Positions 43,090-53,545 of a DNA stretch of 64,000 nt are shown piece after piece. Location of the stretch: the NCBI RefSeq assembly GCF_028464145.1, contig NZ_JAQPCG010000006.1:1-64000 (forward strand), given 5' to 3'. Every line of letters begins with the position of its first letter. Within the stretch, counting starts at the first letter, position 1. The position numbers were made by a program, and so were the translations under genes. Origin of the DNA: Maribacter sp. PR1. Its GTDB lineage: Bacteria; Bacteroidota; Bacteroidia; Flavobacteriales; Flavobacteriaceae. The notes under the pieces were generated by a model. The model was not told where the DNA came from. It saw nothing but the letters and a program-made list of their open reading frames with translations, and did not search any database.

Positions 43090-45161
43090 TATAAGTCTAA
43101 TTTAGTTTTTAGATAACGTAAATCTGATGGTTTAAGTTGCATGGCCACCGTTGTAATCTGTTCTTTAAGCTTTTTACTTTCAAGCATTGTATCCAATAAG
43201 TTTCTTGCATACTTTCGAAACTGCCAAGAATGATGGTTAGAGGCCAAAATTAGTTGCCTTAATACTTCTTGATTTACGCCGTTTATTTGGTATAGATATT
43301 GAAAAGCATTTTGGCGCACCTCAGGGTTATAACTTGAATTGGTATAGGATATTAGTTCGTCCAAGTACCTGACCTTTTCAACTTCATTATAATTTGGTGT
43401 AACCAAGGCCAAAGTCAACCATAGCAACCGCACATTTTTATTGGGCAGTCCTGTCACTTCACTCATTGTATCCAAATAATTGAATTTTTTTTCTGGAAAG
43501 GTCTCCCATAATTTAAACAATGTTTGTTCTTGGGTAACATAACTCTTATCAGTTAGTAGGCTCTCAAAATTTTTCTTTAAATGTTCTGAAACTTTAGGGA
43601 TAGCCAATGCCAATGCCTGCCTGACAAGTAAAGAAGTATCGTTCACAAATATATTATGAACGGTTGAATCAGAAATTTGGTTGCCATACCTATATAACAT
43701 GTGATTCTTAAAGGGAATCGATGAATTTCGGTCCAATAACCACATTAACTTTTCTTCATCTAAAACCGAGGTAGAATCCGTTCTTTTTTGAAAGCTCAAA
43801 AAGTCTACAATACGTTCGTTTTTATTTTTTAGATAGGTATAAACTTCTTGCCGGGGAAACTCCTTAGAAATTAACCAAGAAGATTTGAACGAATCTAGAT
43901 TTTGTTTCGATGCCTCTTCCATCTCCATTAAAAAATCGTCCACGGTGACATTTTGATAGGCGAATTTTTGCAAATAGGATTTGATTCCTTTTTTAAAAGC
44001 TTCCTCCCCTACTTGCTCCCTCAATATCACTAAAGCCCATGCTCCCTTTTCGTAAAAAGTTAGGCTACTTGCTTTGGGATTCAATAGACTTTCTCCCTTT
44101 CCCCCATCTGAAATTTCCAATAGTTGTTTGGCCGTATCATACAATTTCCAATAAAAATGTTCTTCACCAAATAGTTCCCTTTCGGCTAGATAGGCATAAT
44201 AGGTGGCAAAACCTTCATGCAACCAATGGTTCTTCCCATCTTTTTCCGTAACCAGGTTACCAAACCATTGGTGAGCCAATTCATGAGCATTGATATTGAC
44301 ATAATTTCGGTCTATGAAGGAGGTAGAATCAATAACATAGGCATCGGAAAAAATCGTGGTACCCGTATTTTCCATTCCTGCATAGAGAAAATCATGTACG
44401 GGAATTTGTTTGTAATTCTGCCAAGGGTAGTCAACGCCAATTTCCTCCTCAAAGAAATCAAAAACCTCCTTGGTATACCGGTAGGTGGGTTCGACCTTTA
44501 AACTATCCTTCGGATAGAAATAATTTTCGATAGTAACACCACTATCCGATTTTACTTCTTGTTTTCTGTAGTTACCAATGGCAAAGGCCAATAAATAACT
44601 GCTCATGGGCATATTCATATCAAACTTCCAAACACCCCCTGAAATTTCCTGTAATTTTCCATTGGCAATGACTTGATTATTCGAAGATGTATTAATAGAT
44701 AAATCGAACTCCACCTTTTCTTCCATATCATCGAAACTTGGTAACCAATGACTGGAATACTTACCCTGACCCTGTGTCCAAACTTGGTCATTATTTCGAT
44801 TATCATCTTCTATTCCAATAAAATAAACGGTCTGTTTTGGGGTGCATTTATACTGAACATAAAGCTTATGCACAGAACCCTTATTAAATTTTTCCTTTAT
44901 CAAAATCTTTTCATCATCATAACCCCATTTGATTCTTTTATCATCCAGCTGTATTTTTTCAAAATCCATGTTTTTGGCATCCAACCAAACAGAATCTATA
45001 TCCTGGAGTATCTCAAAAGTATATTCGACATTTCCAGCTAAACTTTTTTCAGCTAAATTGGGACTTATGAAAACGTTTGCATGGATAAAATCTACGTTTT
45101 CCTGATGTTGGGCATTCCCATAAATTATACTCAGAAAAAATAAGTACAAAAATCTTGTCAT
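43089..45161 (-). CDS. Active-site-intact M1 family aminopeptidase
   Basis: This 690-residue secreted peptidase (signal peptide ending near YGNAQ) has GMEN (262-265), the zinc site H293-E294-x2-H297 and the third ligand Glu316 at the canonical spacing (HELAHQWFGN, then WLHEGFATYYA). A HEAT-like helical C-terminal domain follows. It removes N-terminal residues from peptides in the periplasm or outside. Unlike the M1-like protein at 21538, its catalytic residues are intact. It is divergent from recG. Confidence 0.9.
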   Translation of the reverse strand: MTRFLYLFFLSIIYGNAQHQENVDFIHANVFISPNLAEKSLAGNVEYTFEILQDIDSVWLDAKNMDFEKIQLDDKRIKWGYDDEKILIKEKFNKGSVHKLYVQYKCTPKQTVYFIGIEDDNRNNDQVWTQGQGKYSSHWLPSFDDMEEKVEFDLSINTSSNNQVIANGKLQEISGGVWKFDMNMPMSSYLLAFAIGNYRKQEVKSDSGVTIENYFYPKDSLKVEPTYRYTKEVFDFFEEEIGVDYPWQNYKQIPVHDFLYAGMENTGTTIFSDAYVIDSTSFIDRNYVNINAHELAHQWFGNLVTEKDGKNHWLHEGFATYYAYLAERELFGEEHFYWKLYDTAKQLLEISDGGKGESLLNPKASSLTFYEKGAWALVILREQVGEEAFKKGIKSYLQKFAYQNVTVDDFLMEMEEASKQNLDSFKSSWLISKEFPRQEVYTYLKNKNERIVDFLSFQKRTDSTSVLDEEKLMWLLDRNSSIPFKNHMLYRYGNQISDSTVHNIFVNDTSLLVRQALALAIPKVSEHLKKNFESLLTDKSYVTQEQTLFKLWETFPEKKFNYLDTMSEVTGLPNKNVRLLWLTLALVTPNYNEVEKVRYLDELISYTNSSYNPEVRQNAFQYLYQINGVNQEVLRQLILASNHHSWQFRKYARNLLDTMLESKKLKEQITTVAMQLKPSDLRYLKTKLDL

Positions 45162-45242
45162 AGATTATAAGTTACAAAAGCTAAATCAAATTTAGGCTTT
45201 TCCTTTATTGCAGATCACCTTAGTAAGTTCTAATTTAGGCGA

Positions 45243-47348
45243 ATGAATGCCGGATTCCTTCAAACTCCCGTTGCATATTTAAAAGGTGTAGGTCCAAGCA
45301 GGGCCGAGACTTTACAATCCGAATTGGGCATCCAGGTCTATCAGGATCTCCTAAACCTATTTCCAAATAGGTATATAGACAAGACCCAATATTATAAAAT
45401 TGGTCAACTACAGAAAAACAATGCCGAGGTTCAAATAGTGGGTAAAATCGTTCACATAAAAACTGTTGAACACAAGCGGGGTAAAAGACTAGTGGCCAAA
45501 TTCATTGATGATACGGGTGAAATGGAACTCGTATGGTTTCGGAGTCAAAAATGGATCCGGGAAAATTTAAAATTGAATACCCCCTATGTAATATTTGGTA
45601 AGTGCAATTGGTTTAATGGTATGTTTTCCATGCCCCATCCAGAGATGGAACTAGTATCGGAACATGAAAAAAGTTTAAGGATTAGCATGCAGCCGGTTTA
45701 TCCTTCAACCGAGAAATTAAGCAACAAGGGAATTACCAATAGGGTAATTAGCAAATTAGTACAACAACTCTTTATTGACACCAAAGGAAAGTTTCCGGAA
45801 ACGTTGTCAGACAACATACTGTATGAATTAAAACTGATTTCCAAAAGTGAGGCACTTTTCAATATTCATTTTCCCAAGAATCAAGAACTATTGGCAAAAG
45901 CGCAATTTCGGTTAAAATTTGAGGAGCTTTTTTATCTACAAATGCAACTCATTGCCAAAAATATGTTGCACAAACAAAAAATAAAGGGTTTTAATTTTGA
46001 CCAGGTAGGGACACTGTTCAATGATTTTTATGCCAACCATCTTCCCTTTGAGCTTACAAATGCACAAAAAAGGGTGATTCGGGAAATTAGGGCTGATTTA
46101 GGTAGCAATGCCCAAATGAACAGACTGTTACAGGGCGATGTGGGCTCCGGAAAAACCATTGTAGCGGTAATGACCATGTTATTGGCCATAGACAATGGAT
46201 TTCAAGCATGCTTGGTGGCTCCTACGGAAATCCTTGCCAATCAGCATTACAACGGAATCAAAGAATTGTTAGCAGGAACCGAGGTAACCTGTGAATTATT
46301 GACAGGATCGGTAAAAAAATCGACAAGAAAACCAATCCATGAGCATTTGGAAAATGGGAAGCTTAATATTTTGATAGGGACCCACGCAGTGCTAGAGGAC
46401 AAAGTCATATTTAAAAATCTCGGTCTAGCAATCATTGATGAGCAACATCGGTTTGGTGTAGCACAGCGATCAAAATTATGGCATAAAAATCAAATTCCGC
46501 CACATATACTTGTCATGACGGCAACACCTATACCAAGAACCTTGGCAATGAGTCTTTATGGGGATTTGGATATATCTGTTATTGATGAACTTCCTCCAGG
46601 TAGAAAGCCGATCAAAACCGTACATCGATATGATTCTAACCGTTTAAAGGTATTTCAGTTTATCCGTGATGAAATTAGAAAGGGACGACAGGTTTATATC
46701 GTATATCCCTTGATACAAGAATCCGAAGCATTGGATTATAAAGACTTAATGGATGGATATGAAAGTATAGTTCGCGATTTTCCACAACCTGAATATCAAA
46801 TTTCCATCGTTCATGGTCAAATGAAACCTAATGATAAGGAATATGAAATGGAGCGTTTTGTAAAGGGGGAAACCCAAATAATGGTGGCGACGACCGTAAT
46901 CGAAGTTGGCGTCAACGTTCCTAATGCATCGGTCATGATCATTGAGAGTGCAGAACGTTTTGGTTTATCCCAATTACATCAGTTACGTGGGCGTGTGGGA
47001 CGTGGAGCGGACCAGAGTTTCTGTATTTTAATGACCAGTTACAAACTTAGTTCCGAAGCCAAAACACGCTTGGAAACTATGGTAGGAACCAATGATGGCT
47101 TCGAGATTGCAGAAGTAGACCTGAAACTTCGTGGACCCGGTGACATCATGGGGACGCAACAGAGCGGCCTACTAAACCTCAAAATTGCGGATATTGTAAA
47201 AGACAATTCCATTTTAAAATCCGCCCGATATTATGCCATGCAATTATTAAAGAATGACCCATCCCTAGATAAACCTGAAAACCTGGTCGTCCGGCATTTT
47301 TATGCACAATTGGTAAAATTTAAAAATATCTGGAACTATATTAGTTGA
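45243..47348 (+). CDS. recG: ATP-dependent DNA helicase RecG
   Basis: This 701-residue protein has an N-terminal wedge/OB domain (about 60-160; VQIVGKIVHIKTVEHKRG) followed by a superfamily 2 helicase core. Walker A is GDVGSGKTIVAVMTMLL, motif II AIIDEQHRFGVAQR, motif III TATPIPRTLAM. The C-terminal RecG signatures HQLRGRVGRGADQSFC and the TRG-like EVDLKLRGPGDIMGTQQSG are present. RecG remodels stalled replication forks and Holliday junctions. Confidence 0.96.
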   Translation: MNAGFLQTPVAYLKGVGPSRAETLQSELGIQVYQDLLNLFPNRYIDKTQYYKIGQLQKNNAEVQIVGKIVHIKTVEHKRGKRLVAKFIDDTGEMELVWFRSQKWIRENLKLNTPYVIFGKCNWFNGMFSMPHPEMELVSEHEKSLRISMQPVYPSTEKLSNKGITNRVISKLVQQLFIDTKGKFPETLSDNILYELKLISKSEALFNIHFPKNQELLAKAQFRLKFEELFYLQMQLIAKNMLHKQKIKGFNFDQVGTLFNDFYANHLPFELTNAQKRVIREIRADLGSNAQMNRLLQGDVGSGKTIVAVMTMLLAIDNGFQACLVAPTEILANQHYNGIKELLAGTEVTCELLTGSVKKSTRKPIHEHLENGKLNILIGTHAVLEDKVIFKNLGLAIIDEQHRFGVAQRSKLWHKNQIPPHILVMTATPIPRTLAMSLYGDLDISVIDELPPGRKPIKTVHRYDSNRLKVFQFIRDEIRKGRQVYIVYPLIQESEALDYKDLMDGYESIVRDFPQPEYQISIVHGQMKPNDKEYEMERFVKGETQIMVATTVIEVGVNVPNASVMIIESAERFGLSQLHQLRGRVGRGADQSFCILMTSYKLSSEAKTRLETMVGTNDGFEIAEVDLKLRGPGDIMGTQQSGLLNLKIADIVKDNSILKSARYYAMQLLKNDPSLDKPENLVVRHFYAQLVKFKNIWNYIS

Positions 47349-47455
47349 TAATCATTTTTAACTTATTTCAATTTTGGACATCGTAATTTAAACCCGTCCA
47401 CATTTCTTAAAAATACCTGTTTTTAATATTTTTACATTCTTACATGATAAAGATT

Positions 47456-48871
47456 ATGAGCGCAACAAAAACGTTATTTGATAAGGTGTGGGATTCACAC
47501 GTAGTACATAAAATTGAGAATGGTCCGGATGTATTGTTCATCGACCGACATATGATTCATGAAGTAACTAGCCCGGTAGCCTTTCTAGGATTAAAAAACA
47601 GAGGCATCGGTGTTTTATATAATGAAAGAACTTTTGCAACTGCCGACCATAATACCCCTACCCTAAATCAACATTTGCCTGTAGAAGACCCGCTTTCTGC
47701 AAATCAATTAAAAATGTTAGAGGAAAATGCGAATGAACACGATATTTCCTATTGGGGGCTGGGGCACGAAAAAAATGGTATTGTACACGTTGTAGGTCCA
47801 GAATACGGTATAACCCAGCCGGGAGCGACTATTGTGTGTGGCGATTCACATACTTCTACTCACGGCGCCTTCGGAGCTATTGCATTTGGTATTGGTACTT
47901 CTGAAGTAGAAATGGTCTTGGCTACTCAATGTATTATGCAGCCAAAACCAAAAAGAATGCGCATAAACATTGATGGAAGTCTTAGTAAAGGCGTTACCCC
48001 AAAGGATGTTGCCCTCTTTATAATAAGTCAATTGACCACCTCTGGAGCAACGGGTTATTTTGTTGAATATGCAGGGGACATTTTCCGAAATATGAGCATG
48101 GAAGGAAGAATGACCGTTTGTAACCTAAGTATAGAAATGGGTGCACGTGGCGGAATGATTGCACCGGATGAAAAAACTTTTGAATATATAAAGGGACGTG
48201 AATTTACACCTACCGGAGAGGGTTGGGATAAGGCAATGGCCTATTGGGATACTTTATATACCGATGAGGATGCCATCTTTGATAAAGAACTGACATTTGA
48301 TGGGGCATTGATAGAACCCATGATTACCTATGGAACCAATCCAGGAATGGGTATGGGAATTTCAAACGATATTCCTTTGGCTTCTGCCACACAAGGTGGG
48401 GTGAGCAGTTATAAAAAATCATTGGAGTATATGAAATTCAATGAAGGGGAAAGTATGATGGGTAAGCCTATCGATTTCGTATTCCTAGGAAGTTGTACTA
48501 ACGGGCGTATTGAAGACTTTAGGGCTTTTGCATCCATAGTAAAAGGTAGAAAGAAGGCAGATAACGTAACGGCATGGTTGGTTCCTGGTTCACACAAAGT
48601 TGAGGCGGCAATAAAAGAAGAAGGTATTTTAGATATAATTACCGAAGCTGGATTTGAATTAAGGGAACCTGGATGTTCGGCATGTTTGGCGATGAATGAG
48701 GATAAAATTCCCGCAGGAAAATTAGCGGTGAGTACCTCCAACAGAAATTTTGAAGGAAGACAAGGTCCTGGATCTAGAACAATTCTTGCAAGCCCATTGG
48801 TTGCAGCAGCAGCAGCGGTTACAGGAAAAGTAACCGACCCGAGAGAACTAATGGAATTAGAGACCGCTTAA
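47456..48871 (+). CDS. leuC: 3-isopropylmalate dehydratase, large subunit
   Basis: This 471-residue aconitase-family subunit has [12 protein letters not shown] at its start, the H-containing [13 protein letters not shown], and iron-sulfur cluster cysteines in [11 protein letters not shown] and [11 protein letters not shown]. With LeuD it isomerises 2-isopropylmalate to 3-isopropylmalate in leucine synthesis. It is first in a four-gene leu operon. The ATG at 47456 ([10 protein letters not shown]) is preferred over the ATG at 47444. I found no leader peptide or T-box in the 107-base leader. Confidence 0.96.
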   Translation: MSATKTLFDKVWDSHVVHKIENGPDVLFIDRHMIHEVTSPVAFLGLKNRGIGVLYNERTFATADHNTPTLNQHLPVEDPLSANQLKMLEENANEHDISYWGLGHEKNGIVHVVGPEYGITQPGATIVCGDSHTSTHGAFGAIAFGIGTSEVEMVLATQCIMQPKPKRMRINIDGSLSKGVTPKDVALFIISQLTTSGATGYFVEYAGDIFRNMSMEGRMTVCNLSIEMGARGGMIAPDEKTFEYIKGREFTPTGEGWDKAMAYWDTLYTDEDAIFDKELTFDGALIEPMITYGTNPGMGMGISNDIPLASATQGGVSSYKKSLEYMKFNEGESMMGKPIDFVFLGSCTNGRIEDFRAFASIVKGRKKADNVTAWLVPGSHKVEAAIKEEGILDIITEAGFELREPGCSACLAMNEDKIPAGKLAVSTSNRNFEGRQGPGSRTILASPLVAAAAAVTGKVTDPRELMELETA

Positions 48872-48905
48872 TTTAATACAGAAAACCACACTTAGACAAA
48901 ACAAG

Positions 48906-49502
48906 ATGGCATACGATAAATTCAATATACTTACATCAACAGCAGTACCCTTACCTATTGAAAATGTTGATACAGATCAAATAATTCCTGCACGATTTTT
49001 AAAAGCCACGGAGCGTAAAGGCTTTGGTGACAATCTATTCAGGGATTGGAGGTATAATCAAGATAATACTCCGAAAAAAGATTTTGTCCTGAACGACCCT
49101 ACCTATAGTGGTAAAATCTTGGTAGGAGGTAAAAACTTTGGGTCAGGTTCTTCTCGAGAGCATGCAGCATGGGCGGTATATGATTATGGCTTCAGATGTG
49201 TGGTTTCCAGTTTCTTTGCAGATATTTTTAGAGGGAACTGTTTGAATATTGGTGTATTACCTGTTCAAATAAGTGCTGATTTTTTGCAAAAAATCTTCGA
49301 TGCCATCGAAGCTGACCCAAATACTGAATTGGAAATTAGCCTTCCAGAAGAAAAAATCACTTTACTTGCTACTGGTGAAAGCGAATCATTCGAAATCAAC
49401 GAATATAAGAAGAACAATATGTTGAACGGTTTCGATGATATCGATTACCTTTTAAATATTAAAAAGGATATCCAAACTTTTGCCGAAAATACACCTCTAT
49501 AA
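48906..49502 (+). CDS. leuD: 3-isopropylmalate dehydratase, small subunit
   Basis: This 198-residue swivel domain of the isomerase begins FNILTSTAVPLPIENVDTDQI and contains GKNFGSGSSREHAAWAVYDYG and FFADIFRGNCLNIGVLP, all typical for LeuD. It partners LeuC, whose gene ends 34 bases upstream. Confidence 0.95.
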   Translation: MAYDKFNILTSTAVPLPIENVDTDQIIPARFLKATERKGFGDNLFRDWRYNQDNTPKKDFVLNDPTYSGKILVGGKNFGSGSSREHAAWAVYDYGFRCVVSSFFADIFRGNCLNIGVLPVQISADFLQKIFDAIEADPNTELEISLPEEKITLLATGESESFEINEYKKNNMLNGFDDIDYLLNIKKDIQTFAENTPL

Positions 49503-49530
49503 TATAATTTCCTTATAACGGAAAAAACCA

Positions 49531-51042
49531 ATGAAAAGAAAGTTGGAAATTATGGATACCACCCTAAGGGATGGTGAACAGACCTCTGGGGTATCTTTTT
49601 CTGCGTCTGAAAAACTTACATTGGCTAAACTTCTACTCGAAGAACTTAAGGTAGACCGAATTGAAGTTGCCTCTGCCCGGGTCTCGGAGGGGGAACTGCA
49701 AGCCGTTCAGCAAATTACGGAGTGGGCCAAGGAAAATGATTATTTGGACAAAATAGAAGTACTAACTTTTGTTGACGGCGGTGTATCCTTGGACTGGATG
49801 GAAAAAGCCGGAGCCATTTCTCAAAATTTGCTAACCAAAGGATCATTAAACCATTTAACACATCAATTAAAGAAAACTCCCGAAAAGCATTTTAATGAAA
49901 TCTCGGAAATTTTCAAATCCGCTCAAAAAAAAGGAATTATAAATAATATTTACCTTGAAGATTGGAGCAATGGAATGCGAAACTCCAAGGAATACGTTTT
50001 TGAGTTTTTAGATTTTCTAACCACACAGCCCGTAAAACGAGTACTTTTACCTGATACGCTAGGTGTACTTACCTACAAAGAAACTTTTGATTTTATTTCT
50101 GAAATCGTAGAAAAATATCCCCAACTCCATATAGATTTTCATGGGCATAACGACTATGATCTGGGTGTTGCAAATGTCATGGAAGCCATAAAAGCTGGAT
50201 GCCATGGTCTGCATTTGACAATCAACGGCATGGGGGAACGTGCTGGAAATGCACCTATGGCCAGTGCTATTGCCGTAATCAACGACTTTTTGCCAGAAAT
50301 AGACATTAACCTTAATGAAAAAGCACTCTATAAGGTAAGTAAATTGGTCTCCGCTTTTACCGGAATTAGTATTCCTTCCAATAAACCTATTGTTGGAGAC
50401 AATGTTTTTACACAGACAGCTGGCATTCATGCAGATGGGGATAGCAAAAAAAATCTATATTTCAGTGACTTGATGCCGGAACGGTTCGGCAGGAAACGCA
50501 AATATGCCTTGGGTAAAATGTCCGGTAAGGCGAATATTCAAAAAAACCTTCAAGAGCTCGGATTAACACTCAATGATGACGAACTAAAGAAAGTAACCGC
50601 TAGGATTATAGAACTAGGCGATAAAAAAGAACGGGTTACCAAGGACGATTTACCTTATATCATTTCAGATGTACTGGACACGGATTTTCAACAAAAGGTT
50701 TTTGTAAAATCCTATGTACTGACACATTCAAAAGGATTAAAACCCTCCACTACCCTCTCATTGGAAATTGATGGGAAAATTTTCGAGGAAAATGCCTCTG
50801 GAGACGGTCAATACGATGCGTTCATGAATGCGCTTAGAAAAATATATAAATCCCAAAACCTTGTTTTGCCACGCCTTACCGATTATGCCGTCAGAATACC
50901 TCCAGGTAGTGCTTCGGATGCCTTATGTGAGACTGTAATAACTTGGGACATAGACGGAAAGGAGTTTACCTCTCGCGGACTGGATTCTGACCAAACCGTA
51001 TCCGCCATCAAAGCAACGGAAAAAATGTTGAATATAATTTAA
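49531..51042 (+). CDS. Alpha-isopropylmalate/citramalate synthase family enzyme
   Basis: This 503-residue enzyme has an acyl-CoA-condensing TIM barrel with MDTTLRDGEQTSGVSFS, the metal site HGHNDYDLGVANVMEAIKAG and NGMGERAGNAP. A C-terminal LeuA-type allosteric domain (about 380-503) follows. Its place between leuD and leuB suggests it condenses acetyl-CoA with a 2-oxoacid for leucine synthesis. The sequence is closer to the long citramalate-synthase branch than to a short LeuA. Substrate (2-oxoisovalerate or pyruvate) is therefore open. Confidence 0.83.
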   Translation: MKRKLEIMDTTLRDGEQTSGVSFSASEKLTLAKLLLEELKVDRIEVASARVSEGELQAVQQITEWAKENDYLDKIEVLTFVDGGVSLDWMEKAGAISQNLLTKGSLNHLTHQLKKTPEKHFNEISEIFKSAQKKGIINNIYLEDWSNGMRNSKEYVFEFLDFLTTQPVKRVLLPDTLGVLTYKETFDFISEIVEKYPQLHIDFHGHNDYDLGVANVMEAIKAGCHGLHLTINGMGERAGNAPMASAIAVINDFLPEIDINLNEKALYKVSKLVSAFTGISIPSNKPIVGDNVFTQTAGIHADGDSKKNLYFSDLMPERFGRKRKYALGKMSGKANIQKNLQELGLTLNDDELKKVTARIIELGDKKERVTKDDLPYIISDVLDTDFQQKVFVKSYVLTHSKGLKPSTTLSLEIDGKIFEENASGDGQYDAFMNALRKIYKSQNLVLPRLTDYAVRIPPGSASDALCETVITWDIDGKEFTSRGLDSDQTVSAIKATEKMLNII

Positions 51043-51066
51043 TCAATAGAATAGAAAACAGCCATA

Positions 51067-52122
51067 ATGAAACTAAACATAGCTCTTTTAGCCGGAGATG
51101 GAATAGGCCCAGAAGTTGTAGATCAAGCCGTAAAAGTATGCGATGCCATCGCAAAAAAGTATAATCACGAAATCTCTTGGAAACCTGCATTGACTGGTGC
51201 TGCGGCTATCGACGCGGTTGGTGAACCCTATCCTGATGAAACACATGAAATCTGTGCCAGCTCGGACGCTGTATTGTTTGGTGCAATTGGTCATCCAAGA
51301 TTCGATAATGACCCTTCAGCCAAAGTACGCCCGGAACAAGGCCTTTTAAAAATGAGACAAAAATTGGGACTGTTCGCTAACGTCCGTCCTACATTTACCT
51401 TTCCTTCTCTAATTGATAAGTCGCCTTTAAAAAGAGACAGGATAGAAGGTACCGATTTAATAATTCTGCGTGAATTAACCGGCGGAGTCTATTTTGGGGA
51501 ACGTGGTAGAAAAGACGATAATAATACAGCCTTTGATACCATGACCTATCAAAGATTTGAGATAGAACGCCTGGCCAAAAAAGGTTTTGAAATGGCCATG
51601 AAGCGTTCTAAAAAATTATGTTGTGTAGACAAGGCAAATGTATTGGAGTCCTCTAGGTTATGGAGGGAAACCGTACAATCCATGGAAAAAGACTTTCCTG
51701 AAGTAGAAGTCTCCTATGAATTTGTGGATGCAACCGCAATGCGTTTAATCCAATGGCCCAAGGGATATGATGTTATCATCACGGCGAATCTTTTTGGAGA
51801 TATTTTAACCGATGAAGCTTCTGTAATTTCAGGTTCTATGGGGTTGATGCCTTCATCATCCGTAGGGAGTAAAGTTTCTCTTTATGAGCCGATTCACGGT
51901 TCCTATCCGCAAGCTGCAGGCAAGGATATAGCTAATCCTTTGGCAACTGTTCTTTCTGCCGCCATGTTATTTGAGGATTTGGATTTAACAAAAGAAGCTG
52001 AAGAAATTAGAAGAGTAGTTAACAAATCCTTAGCCGAAGGTATGGTAACCGAAGATTTGGCCGAAGGTGGTACATCCTATAAAACCAGCGAAGTTGGTAA
52101 TTGGCTGGCAAAAAATATTTAA
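51067..52122 (+). CDS. leuB: 3-isopropylmalate dehydrogenase
   Basis: This 351-residue enzyme oxidatively decarboxylates 3-isopropylmalate. It shows LLAGDGIGPEVVDQAVKV, the substrate-binding arginines in LLKMRQKLGLFANVRP, the LRELTGGVYFGERG loop and NLFGDILTDEASVI, GSMGLMPSSS and EPIHGSYP. It is the last gene of the leu operon and is followed by a strong terminator. Confidence 0.95.
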   Translation: MKLNIALLAGDGIGPEVVDQAVKVCDAIAKKYNHEISWKPALTGAAAIDAVGEPYPDETHEICASSDAVLFGAIGHPRFDNDPSAKVRPEQGLLKMRQKLGLFANVRPTFTFPSLIDKSPLKRDRIEGTDLIILRELTGGVYFGERGRKDDNNTAFDTMTYQRFEIERLAKKGFEMAMKRSKKLCCVDKANVLESSRLWRETVQSMEKDFPEVEVSYEFVDATAMRLIQWPKGYDVIITANLFGDILTDEASVISGSMGLMPSSSVGSKVSLYEPIHGSYPQAAGKDIANPLATVLSAAMLFEDLDLTKEAEEIRRVVNKSLAEGMVTEDLAEGGTSYKTSEVGNWLAKNI

Positions 52123-52144
52123 GTACTTATTATTTCAGAAAAAG

Positions 52145-52180
52145 AAAGCCTTCAATTGCATTCAATTGAAGGCTTTTAAT
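52145..52180 (+). terminator. Bidirectional terminator between leuB and serine hydrolase gene
   Basis: A perfect 14-base inverted repeat AAAGCCTTCAATTG-CATT-CAATTGAAGGCTTT is followed by TTAAT. It is flanked by A's and T's and lies between convergent genes, so it can end transcription from both sides. Confidence 0.85.
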
Positions 52181-52181
52181 A

Positions 52182-53444
52182 TTATAAGCTAGCCAAAGCT
52201 TCCGGTGTTAATTCATAAACCTGTTTGACAATTTCCCGAAGGTCAGGGACTACGGTTCTTGCCAATCTAGAATTATTGCTCATCAAAACACATATACCCA
52301 AATCCGATTCGGGAAAAAGAGCGATTTCATTTCGGTAACTGTTTACACTGCCGCCATGATGCCATATGGTTTCTTCCTTATCTGTAATCTTATTTTTCAT
52401 TGTGTGGATTCTCCATCCAAAGGCATAGGAGGATTTTACATGACCTTCCCAGCGTTGGTAATATTTATTATTTTCATTCAGGTCTATAAACGGATTAAAC
52501 GCTGTGTCTAAATTCCTTTTGGACATTACGCTTGGATTATGACCCAGTAAAAACCGCATCCATTTGGCCATATCCGTAGGGCTTGCATCAATTCCACCAG
52601 CAGCTACCGCATTATAATAGTTTCCTTTTAAGGGTAAAACCCTCCATCCTTTTCCCCTTTTTGCATGGGGTTTCGCTATATTTTCTTTACGTGAAAATGA
52701 TTCGTGATCCATTGAAATATTGGACATACCTAAAGGCATAAAAAAACGGTCCATCAACAAAGTATTTATATCCTTCCCTGTAGCCTTCAACATCACTTCT
52801 TGACTTAAGGCAAACATTGCATTTTGATAACTATACTGTTTCCCCGGTTCACTGATAGGTGTAACCTCTTTGAATTGTTCCGCTATTTTCTCCATAGAAA
52901 CATTTGCTTCCACCAGATTGGTATAGCTATGATAAGGTGTGCCCGAAGTATGGGAAAGAATATTGGAAATCTTTACTTTACTTGTATTTAAACTATCTCC
53001 AAAATGGAACTGGGGAAGATAATCGGAGAGCTTATCATTGAACTTAAAAGCTCCTTCTTCAACCAATTTTGCCGCTAATACTCCAGTGAATCCTTTTGAA
53101 AGAGAGCCTAACCTAAATACAGTTTCGCCATTTGGTTTCGCCTTTTCTAAGAAATTTCGCTGACCAAAGCCATCCGACATTAAAATAGAATCTGCCTTAA
53201 CTATGCTTACTCCGGCACCAACAATGTCACCAGATTTTATAGCTTCTTCAAAATAAGTATTTATTGCGAGTTCTAGCGCTCTTTTTCTGCTTGAATACAT
53301 CTTGGCTCTTTTTTGAATGGCCAAACTATTTTGAATGTCCACTTTTGGAGTTTCATCCCTTTCCACATTAGTGGAAGCTGCTGAAAAAGTAAAAAGAATA
53401 AGGATTAATAATATGGAGCCAAAAAAGAGTTTTAAGCGTTGCAC
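52182..53444 (-). CDS. Beta-lactamase-fold serine hydrolase
   Basis: This 420-residue protein has a hydrophobic N-terminal segment (FFGSILLILILFTFSAA) and the class C-like motifs S114-L-S-K117 (GSLSKGF) and Y-x-N in YSYQNAM. A C-terminal WHHGGSVNSYRN loop replaces KTG. Relatives are esterases, D-aminopeptidases or PBP4-like peptidases, so antibiotic resistance should not be assumed. It is membrane-anchored or secreted. It stands alone between the leu operon and the MFS gene. Confidence 0.83.
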   Translation of the reverse strand: MQRLKLFFGSILLILILFTFSAASTNVERDETPKVDIQNSLAIQKRAKMYSSRKRALELAINTYFEEAIKSGDIVGAGVSIVKADSILMSDGFGQRNFLEKAKPNGETVFRLGSLSKGFTGVLAAKLVEEGAFKFNDKLSDYLPQFHFGDSLNTSKVKISNILSHTSGTPYHSYTNLVEANVSMEKIAEQFKEVTPISEPGKQYSYQNAMFALSQEVMLKATGKDINTLLMDRFFMPLGMSNISMDHESFSRKENIAKPHAKRGKGWRVLPLKGNYYNAVAAGGIDASPTDMAKWMRFLLGHNPSVMSKRNLDTAFNPFIDLNENNKYYQRWEGHVKSSYAFGWRIHTMKNKITDKEETIWHHGGSVNSYRNEIALFPESDLGICVLMSNNSRLARTVVPDLREIVKQVYELTPEALASL

Positions 53445-53545
53445 TTCTAAATAGATTTTAGGTTTAAATTCTAACGTAAAAAATTGAAATTAATTACGAC
53501 CAAAATCATAAAGTTACAAAACAACAGTGGTATACCTATTCTAAA

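Noticed and set aside
47349-47455. Leader-peptide or T-box attenuator in front of leuC
   Set aside because: No leucine-rich short frame, no paired terminator/antiterminator and no T-box sequence seen in the 107-base leader.
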